Source: JAGWAJ01 sp026707615 (GTDB taxonomy: Bacteria > Acidobacteriota > Vicinamibacteria > Vicinamibacterales > UBA8438). Taken from it: DNA of 64,000 bases. The number at the start of each line of letters is the position of its first letter. Position 1 is the first letter of the stretch. The stretch is taken from positions 520,970-584,969 of the forward strand of contig CBDBMW010000011.1 in the NCBI GenBank assembly GCA_965207595.1, in the 5' to 3' direction. Under the pieces are notes generated by a model that made no database searches, was not told where the DNA came from, and saw only the letters and a list, made by a program, of their open reading frames with translations. Positions 7,822-16,594 of this stretch are shown one piece after another. Made by a program: the position numbers and the translations under genes.

Positions 7822-10487
7822 TGGCCCGCACACCGATGTGGCGGCGGCACCTTCGGTTCTGGGGCTCCGACGTCGAGGCGGACGTGGACGCCGAGCTCGA
7901 CTTCCACGTGCGCGAGCTGACCGAGCGGCTCGTGCAGGAGGGCCGGACGCCGGCCGCAGCCCGGGCGGAGGCCGAGCGGCGTTTCGGCGACTACGGCCGG
8001 GTCCGGAAGGCGTGCGTGGGCATCGACCGGGGCTGGGAGCGGCAGCGGCGCTGGCGGTGGCTCCTGGCCGATCTGTGGCAGGACCTCCGCATCGGCACCC
8101 GGACCCTGGCGAAGAACCCGGGCTTCACGACCTCCGCGGTGCTGGTCCTCGGTCTCGGCCTCGGCGCCGCGACCGTGATGGTCAGCGTGATCAACGCCGT
8201 GTTCGTCCGTCCGCTGCCCTTTCCCGAACCGGACCGCATCCTTAACGTGGTCGTGTACGGGGACGGGCCGAGCCCGACGATCTACCACCCGCAGGCAGTC
8301 GTCGCGCTCGCGCGCGACAGCAGCCAGGCCTTCGCGGCGCTGGCGGGCAGCCGAGAGACCTCCGGGGTCAGCCTCGCCAGCGACCACGGGTCGACCCACG
8401 CCCGGAGCCTCCTGGTCACAGCGGGCTACTTCCGGGTCTACGGCATCGAGCCGCGGCTCGGACGCGCCTTCGTGCGCGAGGACGAGAACGATCCGTCGGT
8501 GGTCGTGCTGAGCCACGCCGTGTGGGCCGGCCACTTCGACCGCGACCCGGGCATCGTGGGGCAGGTGGTGCGGCTGGGGGGGCGGCCGCACACCGTCATC
8601 GGGGTCATGCCGGCCGACTTCTGGTCGTACGGGGAGGTGGACGCGTGGACGCCTTTCCGCCCCGATCCGAACGGCCTGGACCAGAACTACGATCTGATCG
8701 GCCGGCTCGCGCCGGGGTGGACCGCCGCGCAGGCGGAGGCCGAGTTGCAGGCTCTGGCCCCGGACCTGAGCGACCGGCTCCGGACGCTGGCCGAGCTGCC
8801 CACCGGGGAGCCGAACAGATCGCGGGTGGGCGTGCAGCCTCACCGGGACGTGCTGGCCGACCGCAGCCAGGGCATGGTCTGGCTGCTGACCGCCGCCGTG
8901 GGCGCCATGCTGCTGGTGGTGTGCGCCAACGCGGCCGGCCTGCAGTTGGCCCGCGCGGTAGGACGCCGACAGGAGCTGGCCGTCCGCACCGCACTCGGCG
9001 GCGGCTGCGGCCGCCTGCTCCGGCAAATGCTGACCGAGAGCGTCCTGTTGTCGGCGGCCGGCGGAGCGGTGGGCGTCCTGGCGGCGGCCGTGGGTGTGCG
9101 CGGGCTCACGGCAACCCGGCCGGAACTCGCCATCTGGGGCCTCGCGGTCGATGCTCCGGTGCTGCTCGGGGCCTTCGGCATCGCCATCGCCACCGGCGTG
9201 CTGTTCGGCCTGCTGCCCGGCCTGCTGGCGATCCGTGGCGGTCCGGCGGACGCGTTCCAGGACAGCCGATCGCGCAGCGTGACCGCGGCGCGCGGCTCCT
9301 GGATGCGCCGGTCGCTGGTGGCCGCCCAGGTCGCCCTGTGCACGACGCTGCTGGTGTCCGCGGCGGGGTTCCTGCGGACGTTCGTCGACCTCACCTCGTC
9401 GGATCTGGGTTTCGAGCCGGCCAACGTGCTCACCGCCAGCGTGTCGCTGCAGGGTCGCACCTATCAGAGCGGAGACGCCGCGTCGGCGCTCTATCGGCGG
9501 ACGCTGGACGACCTGGCGAGGGTGCCCGGCGTCGAAGCCGCCACGGTCGCCAGCAATCTGCCCGTCGAACGCGGTCTGAATCTCGCGCTGCGCGAGGCGC
9601 CGGGCGGCCCGATCACCTCCAGCGTCGACTGGCGCTACGTGACGGGAGACTACCTGCGGGTCCTGGGTATCCCGCTCGTGGCCGGGCGCGCGTTCGGCGA
9701 CGCGGACCACCGGGCCGGAGCGGCCCCCGTGGCGCTGGTCAACGAGGAATACGTCAGGCGCGTAGGCGACGGACGGACCGTGATCGGCACGCGGCTGCAG
9801 GCGACCGTCGTCGACTTCGACGACCGGGCGCGCGAGGTCGCCGGCGTGCTCGGCGACGTGCGGACGCGCGGCGTCACCGCGACGCGGCCCACGGTGTTCG
9901 TCCCGGCGGAGCAGGTGCCGGACGAGCTGCTCGGACTGATCCACGGGTTCTTCCCCGTGAGCTGGGCGCTGCGGGTGCGGGCGGACGCGGCAGGCCTCGT
10001 CCCGTCCGTCGAGCGCATCCTCCGCGAGGCGGACCCTCTGCTGTCGATTACCGGGTTCCGGTCGATGGACGAGGTCGTCGGCGGGGCGGTCGCGGCCACG
10101 CGCTTCCGCACCTTCGTCCTCGGCCTGTTCGCCGCCGCCGCCCTGACCCTCGCCGCCGCGGGTCTCTACGGAGTCGTCGCCTATGCGGTGGCCCAGCGCA
10201 CGAAGGAGATCGGCATTCGCCTCGCTCTGGGCGCCTCGGGGAGGCAGGTGACGGCGGGCTTCGCGCTCGGGGGCATCGCCCTTGCCGGCATCGGGGCGGC
10301 CGTGGGAGCCGGCGCCGCGGTGCTCGTCGCCGGGCTGCTGCGGAGCCTGACCGGGGCGCAGCCCCCCGACCCGTGGACGATAGCCGGCGTCGTCCTCGTC
10401 CTCGCCGCGGTCAGCGCCGCCGCCACCATCGTCCCGGCGCGCCGCGCGGCGGGGGTGGACCCGATGCGGACGCTGCGCGTCGAGTGA
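7821..10487 (+). CDS. ADOP-type orphan ABC permease (MacB/FtsX fold)
   Basis: 888 aa from ATG 7821, which overlaps the PadR stop; the open frame extends further upstream but is not needed. An N-terminal soluble prefix (about 1-80, DVEADVDAELDFHVRELTER) is followed by DLRIGTRTLAKNPGFTTSAV and the first TM helix, a periplasmic MacB-like domain, FtsX helices with RRQELAVRTALGGG, then a second MacB/FtsX half ending in RTKEIGIRLALGAS and IVPARRAAGVDPMRTLRVE. This two-half layout without an ATPase is the acidobacterial duplicated orphan permease family (TIGR03434). No ATP-binding gene lies nearby. Presumed substrate: lipids, peptides or drugs; unknown. Confidence 0.9.
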   Translation: MARTPMWRRHLRFWGSDVEADVDAELDFHVRELTERLVQEGRTPAAARAEAERRFGDYGRVRKACVGIDRGWERQRRWRWLLADLWQDLRIGTRTLAKNPGFTTSAVLVLGLGLGAATVMVSVINAVFVRPLPFPEPDRILNVVVYGDGPSPTIYHPQAVVALARDSSQAFAALAGSRETSGVSLASDHGSTHARSLLVTAGYFRVYGIEPRLGRAFVREDENDPSVVVLSHAVWAGHFDRDPGIVGQVVRLGGRPHTVIGVMPADFWSYGEVDAWTPFRPDPNGLDQNYDLIGRLAPGWTAAQAEAELQALAPDLSDRLRTLAELPTGEPNRSRVGVQPHRDVLADRSQGMVWLLTAAVGAMLLVVCANAAGLQLARAVGRRQELAVRTALGGGCGRLLRQMLTESVLLSAAGGAVGVLAAAVGVRGLTATRPELAIWGLAVDAPVLLGAFGIAIATGVLFGLLPGLLAIRGGPADAFQDSRSRSVTAARGSWMRRSLVAAQVALCTTLLVSAAGFLRTFVDLTSSDLGFEPANVLTASVSLQGRTYQSGDAASALYRRTLDDLARVPGVEAATVASNLPVERGLNLALREAPGGPITSSVDWRYVTGDYLRVLGIPLVAGRAFGDADHRAGAAPVALVNEEYVRRVGDGRTVIGTRLQATVVDFDDRAREVAGVLGDVRTRGVTATRPTVFVPAEQVPDELLGLIHGFFPVSWALRVRADAAGLVPSVERILREADPLLSITGFRSMDEVVGGAVAATRFRTFVLGLFAAAALTLAAAGLYGVVAYAVAQRTKEIGIRLALGASGRQVTAGFALGGIALAGIGAAVGAGAAVLVAGLLRSLTGAQPPDPWTIAGVVLVLAAVSAAATIVPARRAAGVDPMRTLRVE

Positions 10488-10544
10488 GGCGTGAACGAGG
10501 TCCGGGGGACGATCAGGATCCGAGCGCGGACGGGCCGTCGCCGC

Positions 10545-10721
10545 CTAGTGGTGCAGGCCGGGCGCGTTGACGTGCGCGTGGTGGCCCGTCTCCAAGGTAG
10601 CCACCTTGCCCGCCAACTCGTCGAAGCGCCGTTGCAGCCGATGAACTCCGGCAGCTGCGTAGACCACGCCCGCCAGCGTCAGGAGCTCAATCAGGTTCAC
10701 GTCCAGCATCCCGTCCATCAT
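10545..10721 (-). CDS. small membrane protein, 58 aa
   Basis: Begins MMDGMLDVNLIELLTLAGVV with a GGGAG site about 6 bp before the ATG at 10721. One transmembrane helix (about 9-27) is followed by an amphipathic, coiled-coil-prone stretch (HRLQRRFDELAGKVATLE) and a His-rich tail ending at a TAG. The frame extends upstream, but that part is antisense to the 5' leader of the next gene and compositionally unlike protein. The layout, helix then RRL-type coiled coil, resembles the 48-aa protein at 44518. Function unknown. Confidence 0.6.
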   Translation of the reverse strand: MMDGMLDVNLIELLTLAGVVYAAAGVHRLQRRFDELAGKVATLETGHHAHVNAPGLHH

Positions 10722-10900
10722 ACCGCTCCCGCCCCTCGACGTCGCCGCAGGAGGTTCCCGTCGCGCATGCGGCGGCGCGACGTCGCACGCGCCGGGGCCG
10801 GAGCCTCCGTTCCAGCATGGATCCGCGGGCGGCAACGTGCAACACTGTGGGCCGCCCGCGGGCCGTCGCTCGGGGGCCGGCGTACCCCGAAGGAGGTTGC

Positions 10901-11761
10901 ATGACACGCGCGATTCGCCCGGCGTTCCGCTCGTCTTCCGTCTTGACCACGGCCGCGGCCGCAACCGCCGTCGCCGCCCTCGTGCTGGCGGGCGCTACCG
11001 GAGCCGCCGCGCAGACCCGGTTGAGCAAGACGATCGAGGTGATCGAGGCCGGCGGGGCCGCGGTGGCCAACGAGCACTGGCGCTTCATCGACATGGAGCA
11101 CGCCCCGTTCTCGGCCGAGCGGCTCTACGAGATCCTCACGGAGATGGACGAGAACCGCGACGCCGACGGCCGGCTGAGCCTGACGCCGCTCGTGCGCATC
11201 CCGCAGGACGGCGACGAGGACTTCAAGTGGGCCGTCAAGCAGGTGCTCGACATGGGGGCGTTCGGGGTCATCCTGCCCCACGTCGACACGGGCGAGGAGG
11301 CGGTCCGCCTGGTGCGCGCGATGCGCTATCCGCCCACGCGCGACTCCGCCGCGCCGGAGCCCCGCGGCGAGCGCGGCTGGGGCCCGGGCCGGGCGACCCG
11401 CATCTGGGGGGCGGCCAGCGCGGCGGAGTACCACGCGAAGGCGGACGTGTGGCCGCTCAACCCCGAGGGCGAGCTCTTCGCGGTGGCGATGATCGAGTCG
11501 GGCGAGGCGGTCGCCAACATCCAGGACATCCTGGCCGCGCCGGTGAGCGCCATCTTCGTCGTGCCGGGCGACATGAGCATCGACCTCGGTCTCGGCCCGC
11601 GCGGGGCGCAGAACCATCCGGAGGTCGACGAGGCCTTCCAGACGGTGCTGGAGGCGTGCCGCGCGCAGGACCGCGTGGTCTGCGGCTGCGGCGACTCGCG
11701 CAGCCGCATGCAGGAGCGGCTGGACGAGGGGTGGCAGTTCTTCCTGCCGCTCGGAGGGTAG
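10901..11761 (+). CDS. exported HpcH/HpaI-type aldolase
   Basis: 286 aa from ATG 10901 with an ideal AAGGAGG site 5 bp upstream. A signal peptide (about 1-33, AAAATAVAALVLAGATGAAA) precedes a HpcH/HpaI aldolase barrel: HWRFIDMEHAPFS, TPLVRIPQDG, MGAFGVILPHVDTGEEA, then the metal-ligand Glu in AMIESGEAVANI and Asp in VPGDMSIDLG. Cytosolic family members cleave 2-keto-3-deoxy acids by a metal-dependent retro-aldol reaction. Export to the periplasm is unusual. The enzyme is monocistronic, flanked by divergent and intergenic repeats. Alternative: a non-catalytic relative, but the metal ligands look intact. Confidence 0.8.
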   Translation: MTRAIRPAFRSSSVLTTAAAATAVAALVLAGATGAAAQTRLSKTIEVIEAGGAAVANEHWRFIDMEHAPFSAERLYEILTEMDENRDADGRLSLTPLVRIPQDGDEDFKWAVKQVLDMGAFGVILPHVDTGEEAVRLVRAMRYPPTRDSAAPEPRGERGWGPGRATRIWGAASAAEYHAKADVWPLNPEGELFAVAMIESGEAVANIQDILAAPVSAIFVVPGDMSIDLGLGPRGAQNHPEVDEAFQTVLEACRAQDRVVCGCGDSRSRMQERLDEGWQFFLPLGG

Positions 11762-11814
11762 CCGCGCGGCGCAGGCGTCGCCAAGGGGTCGGTCGGCCGA
11801 GCAGGTCGTGTGCG

Positions 11815-11905
11815 CCGGGACCGACCGCAGGCGCCGGGCCCGGGCCGTGTGCGCCGGGCCCGGGCCGTGTGCGCCGGGCCTGGCCGCGGGCGCCGCGCTC
11901 GGCCG
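11815..11905 (+). repeat. GC-rich tandem repeat
   Basis: Three to four copies of a unit near 18-20 bp, core GTGTGCGCCGGGCCCGGGCC, lie back to back between the aldolase and the next gene (clear copies begin at about 11808, 11847 and 11867, with variants GTGCGCCGGGACC and CGGGCGCCGCG). The array can fold strongly on itself. No coding or regulatory sense is visible. Confidence 0.7.
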
Positions 11906-11978
11906 CGGGTACGGCGCTCCAAGAACGGCCGGGCTTCGGGTAGGATCTACGCTTCGCGCGTTGCGCAGGAGGAGACGT

Positions 11979-13223
11979 ATGTCAAGCGGCGTGCGCAGCC
12001 CCTTACGAACTCCAGTCCCGACGGCTCGACGAACGGTGCCCGGCCGCGGCCGGGAGACGGCCCGGCGCGCCGCGCGCCCGACCCGCGGGGCAGGCGCGGC
12101 CCGCCGGACGTGGGCGGCCTTTCCGGCGCTGCTCGCCCTGGCGATGGCGTCCGCCCCGGTCGCCGGGGTGGCCGCGCAGTCGATGCCGCCCCCGGACGCG
12201 CCGGCTACGCTCCAGGTGGTGGTGCTGCCGGGGACGGACCGCGACCGCTCGCTCGCCGGGGCGGACTACGTCCCGATGCCGAACGAGCGCCTGCCGCTCG
12301 CCGAGCTGGCCGGGCGGGTGCTCGGCCATTGCGGCTTCCGCCTGGTGGACGCGGCGCCGCAGGCGGCGGCCCCGGACGCGACGCTCACCGTCCGGGCCCG
12401 CGGCAACAGCATCGGCGGGCGGTACGGCGAGATGCGCGTCGGCTTCACCGGCGCGGACCTCGCGGGCGACGTGGTGCTCGACGGCGGCTCCTACATCCAT
12501 GCCGCACCGTTCTCGGCCGTCCTCTATCCGAGCCTGCTCTATCCGACGCCCGGCCGCAACGGGCTGACGGTGGAGGAGCCCGTGCCCGCGACGTTCGCCG
12601 CCGTGCTGCAGGGCGAGGGGCAGCCGGCTCCCGGGCGCGCGCAGGTGTGGCGCCCCATCCTGGAAGGCAAGGTCTACCTCGACGCGGTCGTCGACGTTGC
12701 GGAGAACGCCTGCGGAACCGCCGGCCTGATCCGCGCCTCGCACGACGCGCTGCCGGCGCTCCGCTCGCGCGCCATCGACCGGCTCGCGGCTCGCGCCGCC
12801 GGCGACCCGGCCGCCCGGACCGCGCTGCTCGCGCGGCTCGACGACGCCGACCCCTACGTGCATCGCGAGGTCGCGGATGCGGCGGCCGAGTCCGGCGTCA
12901 CCGCCGCGGTCTCGCCCCTCCGCGACCGCCTCGCGTCCGAGCCCCCGGAGTACGCGGCGCGCGGCGCGGTGGAGCGCGCCATCGCGCAACTGACGGACAC
13001 CTCGCCCCCGCGCTACACCTGGCAGTCGCTCGCCCGCTGGGACTTCATCGAGTGGGGAATCACGACCCCGTCCGAGGTTCGCGAGCTGCTCGGCGAGCCG
13101 GAGAGCGTGGGCGAGGGCGGCGAGTGGCGCTACGGGTCCGGCTGGGTCGAGTTCTCGCCGCCGGGCGACGGCGGGAGCGGGACGACGGTGGACCGGCTCC
13201 GCTATCCGCGCTCCGGCTGGTAG
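11979..13223 (+). CDS. exported protein with HEAT-like repeats
   Basis: 414 aa from ATG 11979, preceded by AGGAGGAG about 7 bp upstream; longer versions of this frame start inside the repeat array and were rejected. The N-terminus is long and Arg-rich, then a hydrophobic signal segment (about 48-66, FPALLALAMASAPVAGVAA). Residues about 250-345 contain helical pairs (AIDRLAARAAGDPAARTALL, DADPYVHREVADAAAESG) typical of HEAT/PBS repeats. The last part (LLGEPESVGEGGEWRYGSGW) resembles small SmpA/BamE-like modules. Function unknown. It is convergent with the DUF481 gene. Confidence 0.7.
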   Translation: MSSGVRSPLRTPVPTARRTVPGRGRETARRAARPTRGAGAARRTWAAFPALLALAMASAPVAGVAAQSMPPPDAPATLQVVVLPGTDRDRSLAGADYVPMPNERLPLAELAGRVLGHCGFRLVDAAPQAAAPDATLTVRARGNSIGGRYGEMRVGFTGADLAGDVVLDGGSYIHAAPFSAVLYPSLLYPTPGRNGLTVEEPVPATFAAVLQGEGQPAPGRAQVWRPILEGKVYLDAVVDVAENACGTAGLIRASHDALPALRSRAIDRLAARAAGDPAARTALLARLDDADPYVHREVADAAAESGVTAAVSPLRDRLASEPPEYAARGAVERAIAQLTDTSPPRYTWQSLARWDFIEWGITTPSEVRELLGEPESVGEGGEWRYGSGWVEFSPPGDGGSGTTVDRLRYPRSGW

Positions 13224-13243
13224 GCGCCTCCCGCTCCTGCCGG

Positions 13244-14236
13244 TCAGAAGTTGATCACGAGGGCGGTTCGAAAGACGACGTCGAGCCCCCGCTTGCGAAA
13301 CCGGCCCGTCCCGAGGTCGATGCCGGCGCCTCCCGCCGCCACCGTCTCGAACAGCTCGTCGCCGCTGCCCGCCACGCCGTCGGGATCGACGAGCACGACC
13401 CGCGCGACGACGCCGGCATCCTCGAGCGCGGGCATGTGCTCGTAGAGGTGCTGCACGCTGACCCGCAGCGAGAGATGCTCGCTCATCGCGACGCCGACCG
13501 CACTGGTCAGCGCGAGCGAGTAGTCGGACATCGACAGCAGGTTGACGTTCAGCGCCGCCTCGTTGTCGAGCTCGACCGCGTCGCCGATGCGATGGTGGTA
13601 GTCGCTGCCGGCGCGGATGCCGCCGAAGCGGTCGTCGCGCGCCGGGTCGGGCTCCGCATCCTCGCGGGCCGTGAAGCTGATGCCGTAGCTGCTCGACAGA
13701 GACACCGCCTCGCCGTCGGCCCAGGTGTTGCCCACGCCTCCGAACGTGACGTAGCGGTTGCGGATGCCGGCTTCGTCGTTGCGGTCCCAGCTCGTCCCCG
13801 CGTTCCAGAAGAAGCGCTCGCTGACCCGCCACTGGATGCGGCCCCCGGCGAAGTACTGCCCCGCGCCCGACGTGCCGGCCCGCCGCGCGACGTCCGTCTC
13901 GAAGGCGTCCGGCCGCTCTCCGGGGCGGAAGCGGAGCCCCGGCGCCACCTGGAGAATGCGCTCGCCGGCGGTCCGCGCGCGCACCCCCTCGACCCGGGCG
14001 AGCATGCGCACCGACGTCCAGTTGCGGCGGAGGGTGTTGCGGAACCCGAACGTCTGGGTCTCGGAGTTGCCGCCGGTGCGGACGGCGCTGAGCTCCGTCG
14101 CGTTGGACCAGCGGGCGGTCGTTCGCTCGTCAGCCGCATCCGCCGCGCGCCCTTCCGCCTGGGCGCGAACCGTTGCCGGCGCCAAGAGAAGGCACGCGAT
14201 GAGGGCCATCGGTCGTATCGGTCGTCGTGTCGGCAT
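13244..14236 (-). CDS. DUF481-family outer-membrane beta-barrel protein
   Basis: 330 aa with a signal peptide (MALIACLLLAPATVRAQ). The start TARWSNATELSAVRTGGNSE and the alternating beta-strand pattern down to a terminal aromatic-ending strand (VVFRTALVINF) are those of DUF481/YdiY-like salt-induced outer-membrane proteins. I used ATG 14236 (MPTRRPIRPM); an in-frame ATG exists at 14299 because the start region is duplicated, and ATG 14209 would also give a signal peptide. None has a good ribosome-binding site. Expressed alone, convergent with the preceding gene. Confidence 0.75.
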   Translation of the reverse strand: MPTRRPIRPMALIACLLLAPATVRAQAEGRAADAADERTTARWSNATELSAVRTGGNSETQTFGFRNTLRRNWTSVRMLARVEGVRARTAGERILQVAPGLRFRPGERPDAFETDVARRAGTSGAGQYFAGGRIQWRVSERFFWNAGTSWDRNDEAGIRNRYVTFGGVGNTWADGEAVSLSSSYGISFTAREDAEPDPARDDRFGGIRAGSDYHHRIGDAVELDNEAALNVNLLSMSDYSLALTSAVGVAMSEHLSLRVSVQHLYEHMPALEDAGVVARVVLVDPDGVAGSGDELFETVAAGGAGIDLGTGRFRKRGLDVVFRTALVINF

Positions 14237-14323
14237 GAGGTGTCGGACGCCCAGGCTGCTTGCCGGGCCATCGGTACACAGGGGTCGCAGGGTCGGCATG
14301 AGGCGTCGGACGCTCGGGCTGCT
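14229..14323 (-). repeat. in-frame duplication of the DUF481 gene start
   Basis: Two 32-bp copies, 14229-14260 and 14292-14323, match at 29 of 32 bases. Each contains the same Met codon context (RHLMPTRRP and RRLMPTLRP). The offset is 63 bp, or 21 codons, so the upstream copy stays in frame with the gene. Confidence 0.85.
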
Positions 14324-14707
14324 CGGCCGGGGGACCGGACGGGGGTGCCGCGACGTGTCCCACTCAGAATACCGGAGAGCGGCCGTGCGAGTCGTGTGCG
14401 TCAGGTTGCGCAAACCGCTGGGTTCATGGCTGAAGCGCTCATTCACGTTGGCGACTGCCGCAGGTCCGCCGCTCCTCTCCCGCGCACGCGGTCCGGCGCC
14501 ATCGTCCGGCGGCAGGGCCGCTCGTAGCCGTCGCGCACTCGATCCGGTCGTCGGGATGCACCGCGCAGGCATCGGGATCGCCCCTCCACGGGCCTCACCT
14601 GGCGCGGCTGATCTCTGGACCGTCCCGGGCGCCGCCCCTATAGTGGTCGGGGCGGCGGCCGCGTCGCGACCCCGGCGCTTGCGGGACCGGAGCCCGAAGG
14701 AGGCACC
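14237..14707. other. 471-bp divergent intergenic region
   Basis: Apart from the duplicated DUF481 start, I see no gene here. The right end carries the leader of the PQQ dehydrogenase gene with GAAGGAGG at about 14695-14702, five bases before its ATG. The rest is GC-rich and shows no convincing promoter hexamers. Confidence 0.6.
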
Positions 14708-16393
14708 ATGCGTGTGAGTTTCTCTCGCGGAGGCCGTATCGTCGCCGCGTTCGTCTCGATCGTCGCCCTCCTCGCCGCCGCGCCGGGCGCGGCCCAGGAC
14801 CGCGACTTCGCGCCCGTCACCGACGCGATGCTCCAGGACCCCGACCCGGCCGACTGGCTCAACTGGCGGCGCACCCTCGACGGGTGGGGCTACAGCCCGC
14901 TGGACCAGATCGACCGCGAGAACGCCCACCGGCTGCAGCTCGCGTGGGCGTGGTCGATGACGGCGGGCGTCAACCAGCCGACGCCGCTCGTGTACGACGG
15001 CGTGATGTACCTCGCCGGGGCGGCCAACGTCGTGCAGGCTGTAGACGCGGTCACCGGCGACCGCCTCTGGCAGTACGAGCGCGACCTGAGCGACATGGTC
15101 GACACGGTGCTGCGCCCGCGCAGCCGGTCGATCGCCATCTACGGCGACAAGGTCTACCTGAACGCGGCCGACGCGCACATCGTCGCCCTCGACGCCCGGA
15201 CGGGCGAGGTGGCGTGGGACCACGAGGTGGCGGACAACGCCCTCGGCTACCGCTACACGAGCGGCCCCATCATCGCCAACGGGAAGGTCGTGGCCGGCAT
15301 GACCGGGTGCGAGCGCTTCAAGGAGGACGTCTGCTTCATCTCGGCCCACGACGCCGAGACCGGGGAGGAGCTGTGGCGGACGTCGACCATCGCGCGGCCC
15401 GGCGACCCGGGCGGCGACACGTGGGGCGACCTGCCGCTGCTGTACCGCGCCGGCGCCGACGCCTGGATTCCGGGCAGCTTCGACCCGGGCAGCAACCTCA
15501 CCTTCTGGTCGACCTCGCAGGCCAAGCCGTGGGCCAGCCTGCAGCGCGGCACGGACGGCGACGCGCTCTACAGCAACAGCGTGCTGGCCATCGACGCGGA
15601 CACGGGCGAGCTCTCCTGGTACTACCAGTTCACGCCGGCGGAGACGCACGACCTCGACGACGTGTTCGAGAGCGTCCTCATCGACCACGACGGCCGACGC
15701 TCGCTCTTCAAGATGGGCAAGCTCGGCATCCTGTGGGAGCTCGACCGCGACACCGGCGGCTTCGTCGCCGCGCACGACCTCGGCTACCAGGACGTCCTCG
15801 ACGTCGACCCGCAGACCGGCGAGGTCACCTTCCGCCCCGAGACGTTTCCGATCGAGGACGAGCTGATCGAGTTCTGCCCCGACTTCCTCGGCATCCGGAA
15901 CTGGCGCGCCTCGGCCTACCATCCCGAGACGCAGGCGCTCTACATCCCGATCCATCCGACCTGCGTCAGCGGCGCGTTCACCGAGGTCGACAACGAACCC
16001 GGCGCTCCCTACTACACGAACACCGGCTGGCTGTCGCGCGGCAGCGTCGTCCACCCCGACGCCGATCCCTACCGCGGCTTCCTCATCGCGATGGAGATCG
16101 GGACGGGCCGCATCCTGTGGCGGCACTCGATGCTGACCCGCCCCGGGGCGGCGGCCCTGACCACGGCTGGCGGCCTCGTGGTGAGCGGCGACACGGCCCG
16201 CAACGTCAACGTCCACGACGCGGCAACGGGCGAGGTCCTGTTCCACACGCGGCTGCCCGGCTCGGCGTCGGGCTTCCCCATCACGTACGAGGCGGGCGGG
16301 AGGCAGTACCTGGCCGTGCCGGTGGGCGGCGACCGGACGAACGCGATCTTCGCCTTTGCTCTGCCGGAGGCGCCGGCCGCACGGGGGCAGTGA
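14708..16393 (+). CDS. PQQ-dependent alcohol dehydrogenase, predicted lanthanide type
   Basis: 561 aa with a signal peptide (about 1-30, cleavage after PGAAQ). Quinoprotein propeller repeats are clear: LVYDGVMYLAGAANVVQAVD, IVALDARTGEVAW, ISAHDAETGEELW, VLAIDADTGELSW, VHDAATGEVLF. By alignment with MxaF/XoxF from memory, Glu202 (TGCERF) is the metal-ligand Glu. HDLDD gives catalytic Asp315 plus Asp317, the extra Asp that marks lanthanide enzymes. The usual Asn ligand position reads Gln271 (STSQAKPW), and the adjacent Cys-Cys pair of MxaF is absent. The enzyme should oxidise an alcohol in the periplasm; no cytochrome or solute-binding partner is adjacent. Strong GGAGG site. Confidence 0.9.
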   Translation: MRVSFSRGGRIVAAFVSIVALLAAAPGAAQDRDFAPVTDAMLQDPDPADWLNWRRTLDGWGYSPLDQIDRENAHRLQLAWAWSMTAGVNQPTPLVYDGVMYLAGAANVVQAVDAVTGDRLWQYERDLSDMVDTVLRPRSRSIAIYGDKVYLNAADAHIVALDARTGEVAWDHEVADNALGYRYTSGPIIANGKVVAGMTGCERFKEDVCFISAHDAETGEELWRTSTIARPGDPGGDTWGDLPLLYRAGADAWIPGSFDPGSNLTFWSTSQAKPWASLQRGTDGDALYSNSVLAIDADTGELSWYYQFTPAETHDLDDVFESVLIDHDGRRSLFKMGKLGILWELDRDTGGFVAAHDLGYQDVLDVDPQTGEVTFRPETFPIEDELIEFCPDFLGIRNWRASAYHPETQALYIPIHPTCVSGAFTEVDNEPGAPYYTNTGWLSRGSVVHPDADPYRGFLIAMEIGTGRILWRHSMLTRPGAAALTTAGGLVVSGDTARNVNVHDAATGEVLFHTRLPGSASGFPITYEAGGRQYLAVPVGGDRTNAIFAFALPEAPAARGQ

Positions 16394-16435
16394 ACGCTGA
16401 CGACGTGATGCGCTGACGTACGGCCGTCATGCCAT

Positions 16436-16590
16436 TGACGACGACAGGCCGGCACATCGTTGACGCCGTCGCGCCGTCACACCGTCACACAGTGGACGCC
16501 GTCGCGCCGTCACACCGTGGACGCCGATACGCCGACACGCCGTCACGCTGTTGACGCCGTCATGCTGTTGACGCTGTCGCGCCGTTGATG
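16436..16590 (+). repeat. degenerate short repeat array
   Basis: About ten interleaved copies of GCCGTCACACCGT-like and GTTGACGCCGTC-like 12-15-bp units fill the space between the PQQ dehydrogenase and the next gene. Spacing is irregular (15-40 bp) and no unique spacers separate them, so this is not a CRISPR. Confidence 0.7.
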
Positions 16591-16594
16591 CCTC

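Noticed and set aside
7821..10487. classical MacAB-type efflux system
   Set aside because: No ATPase domain or MacA-like gene is present; the duplicated permease layout fits ADOP.
11810..14527. 905-codon plus-strand frame
   Set aside because: Runs out of a repeat array and across two genes in wrong frames; composition is non-protein-like.
16436..16590. possible CRISPR array
   Set aside because: Units are 12-15 bp, degenerate and irregularly spaced, without unique spacers or cas genes.
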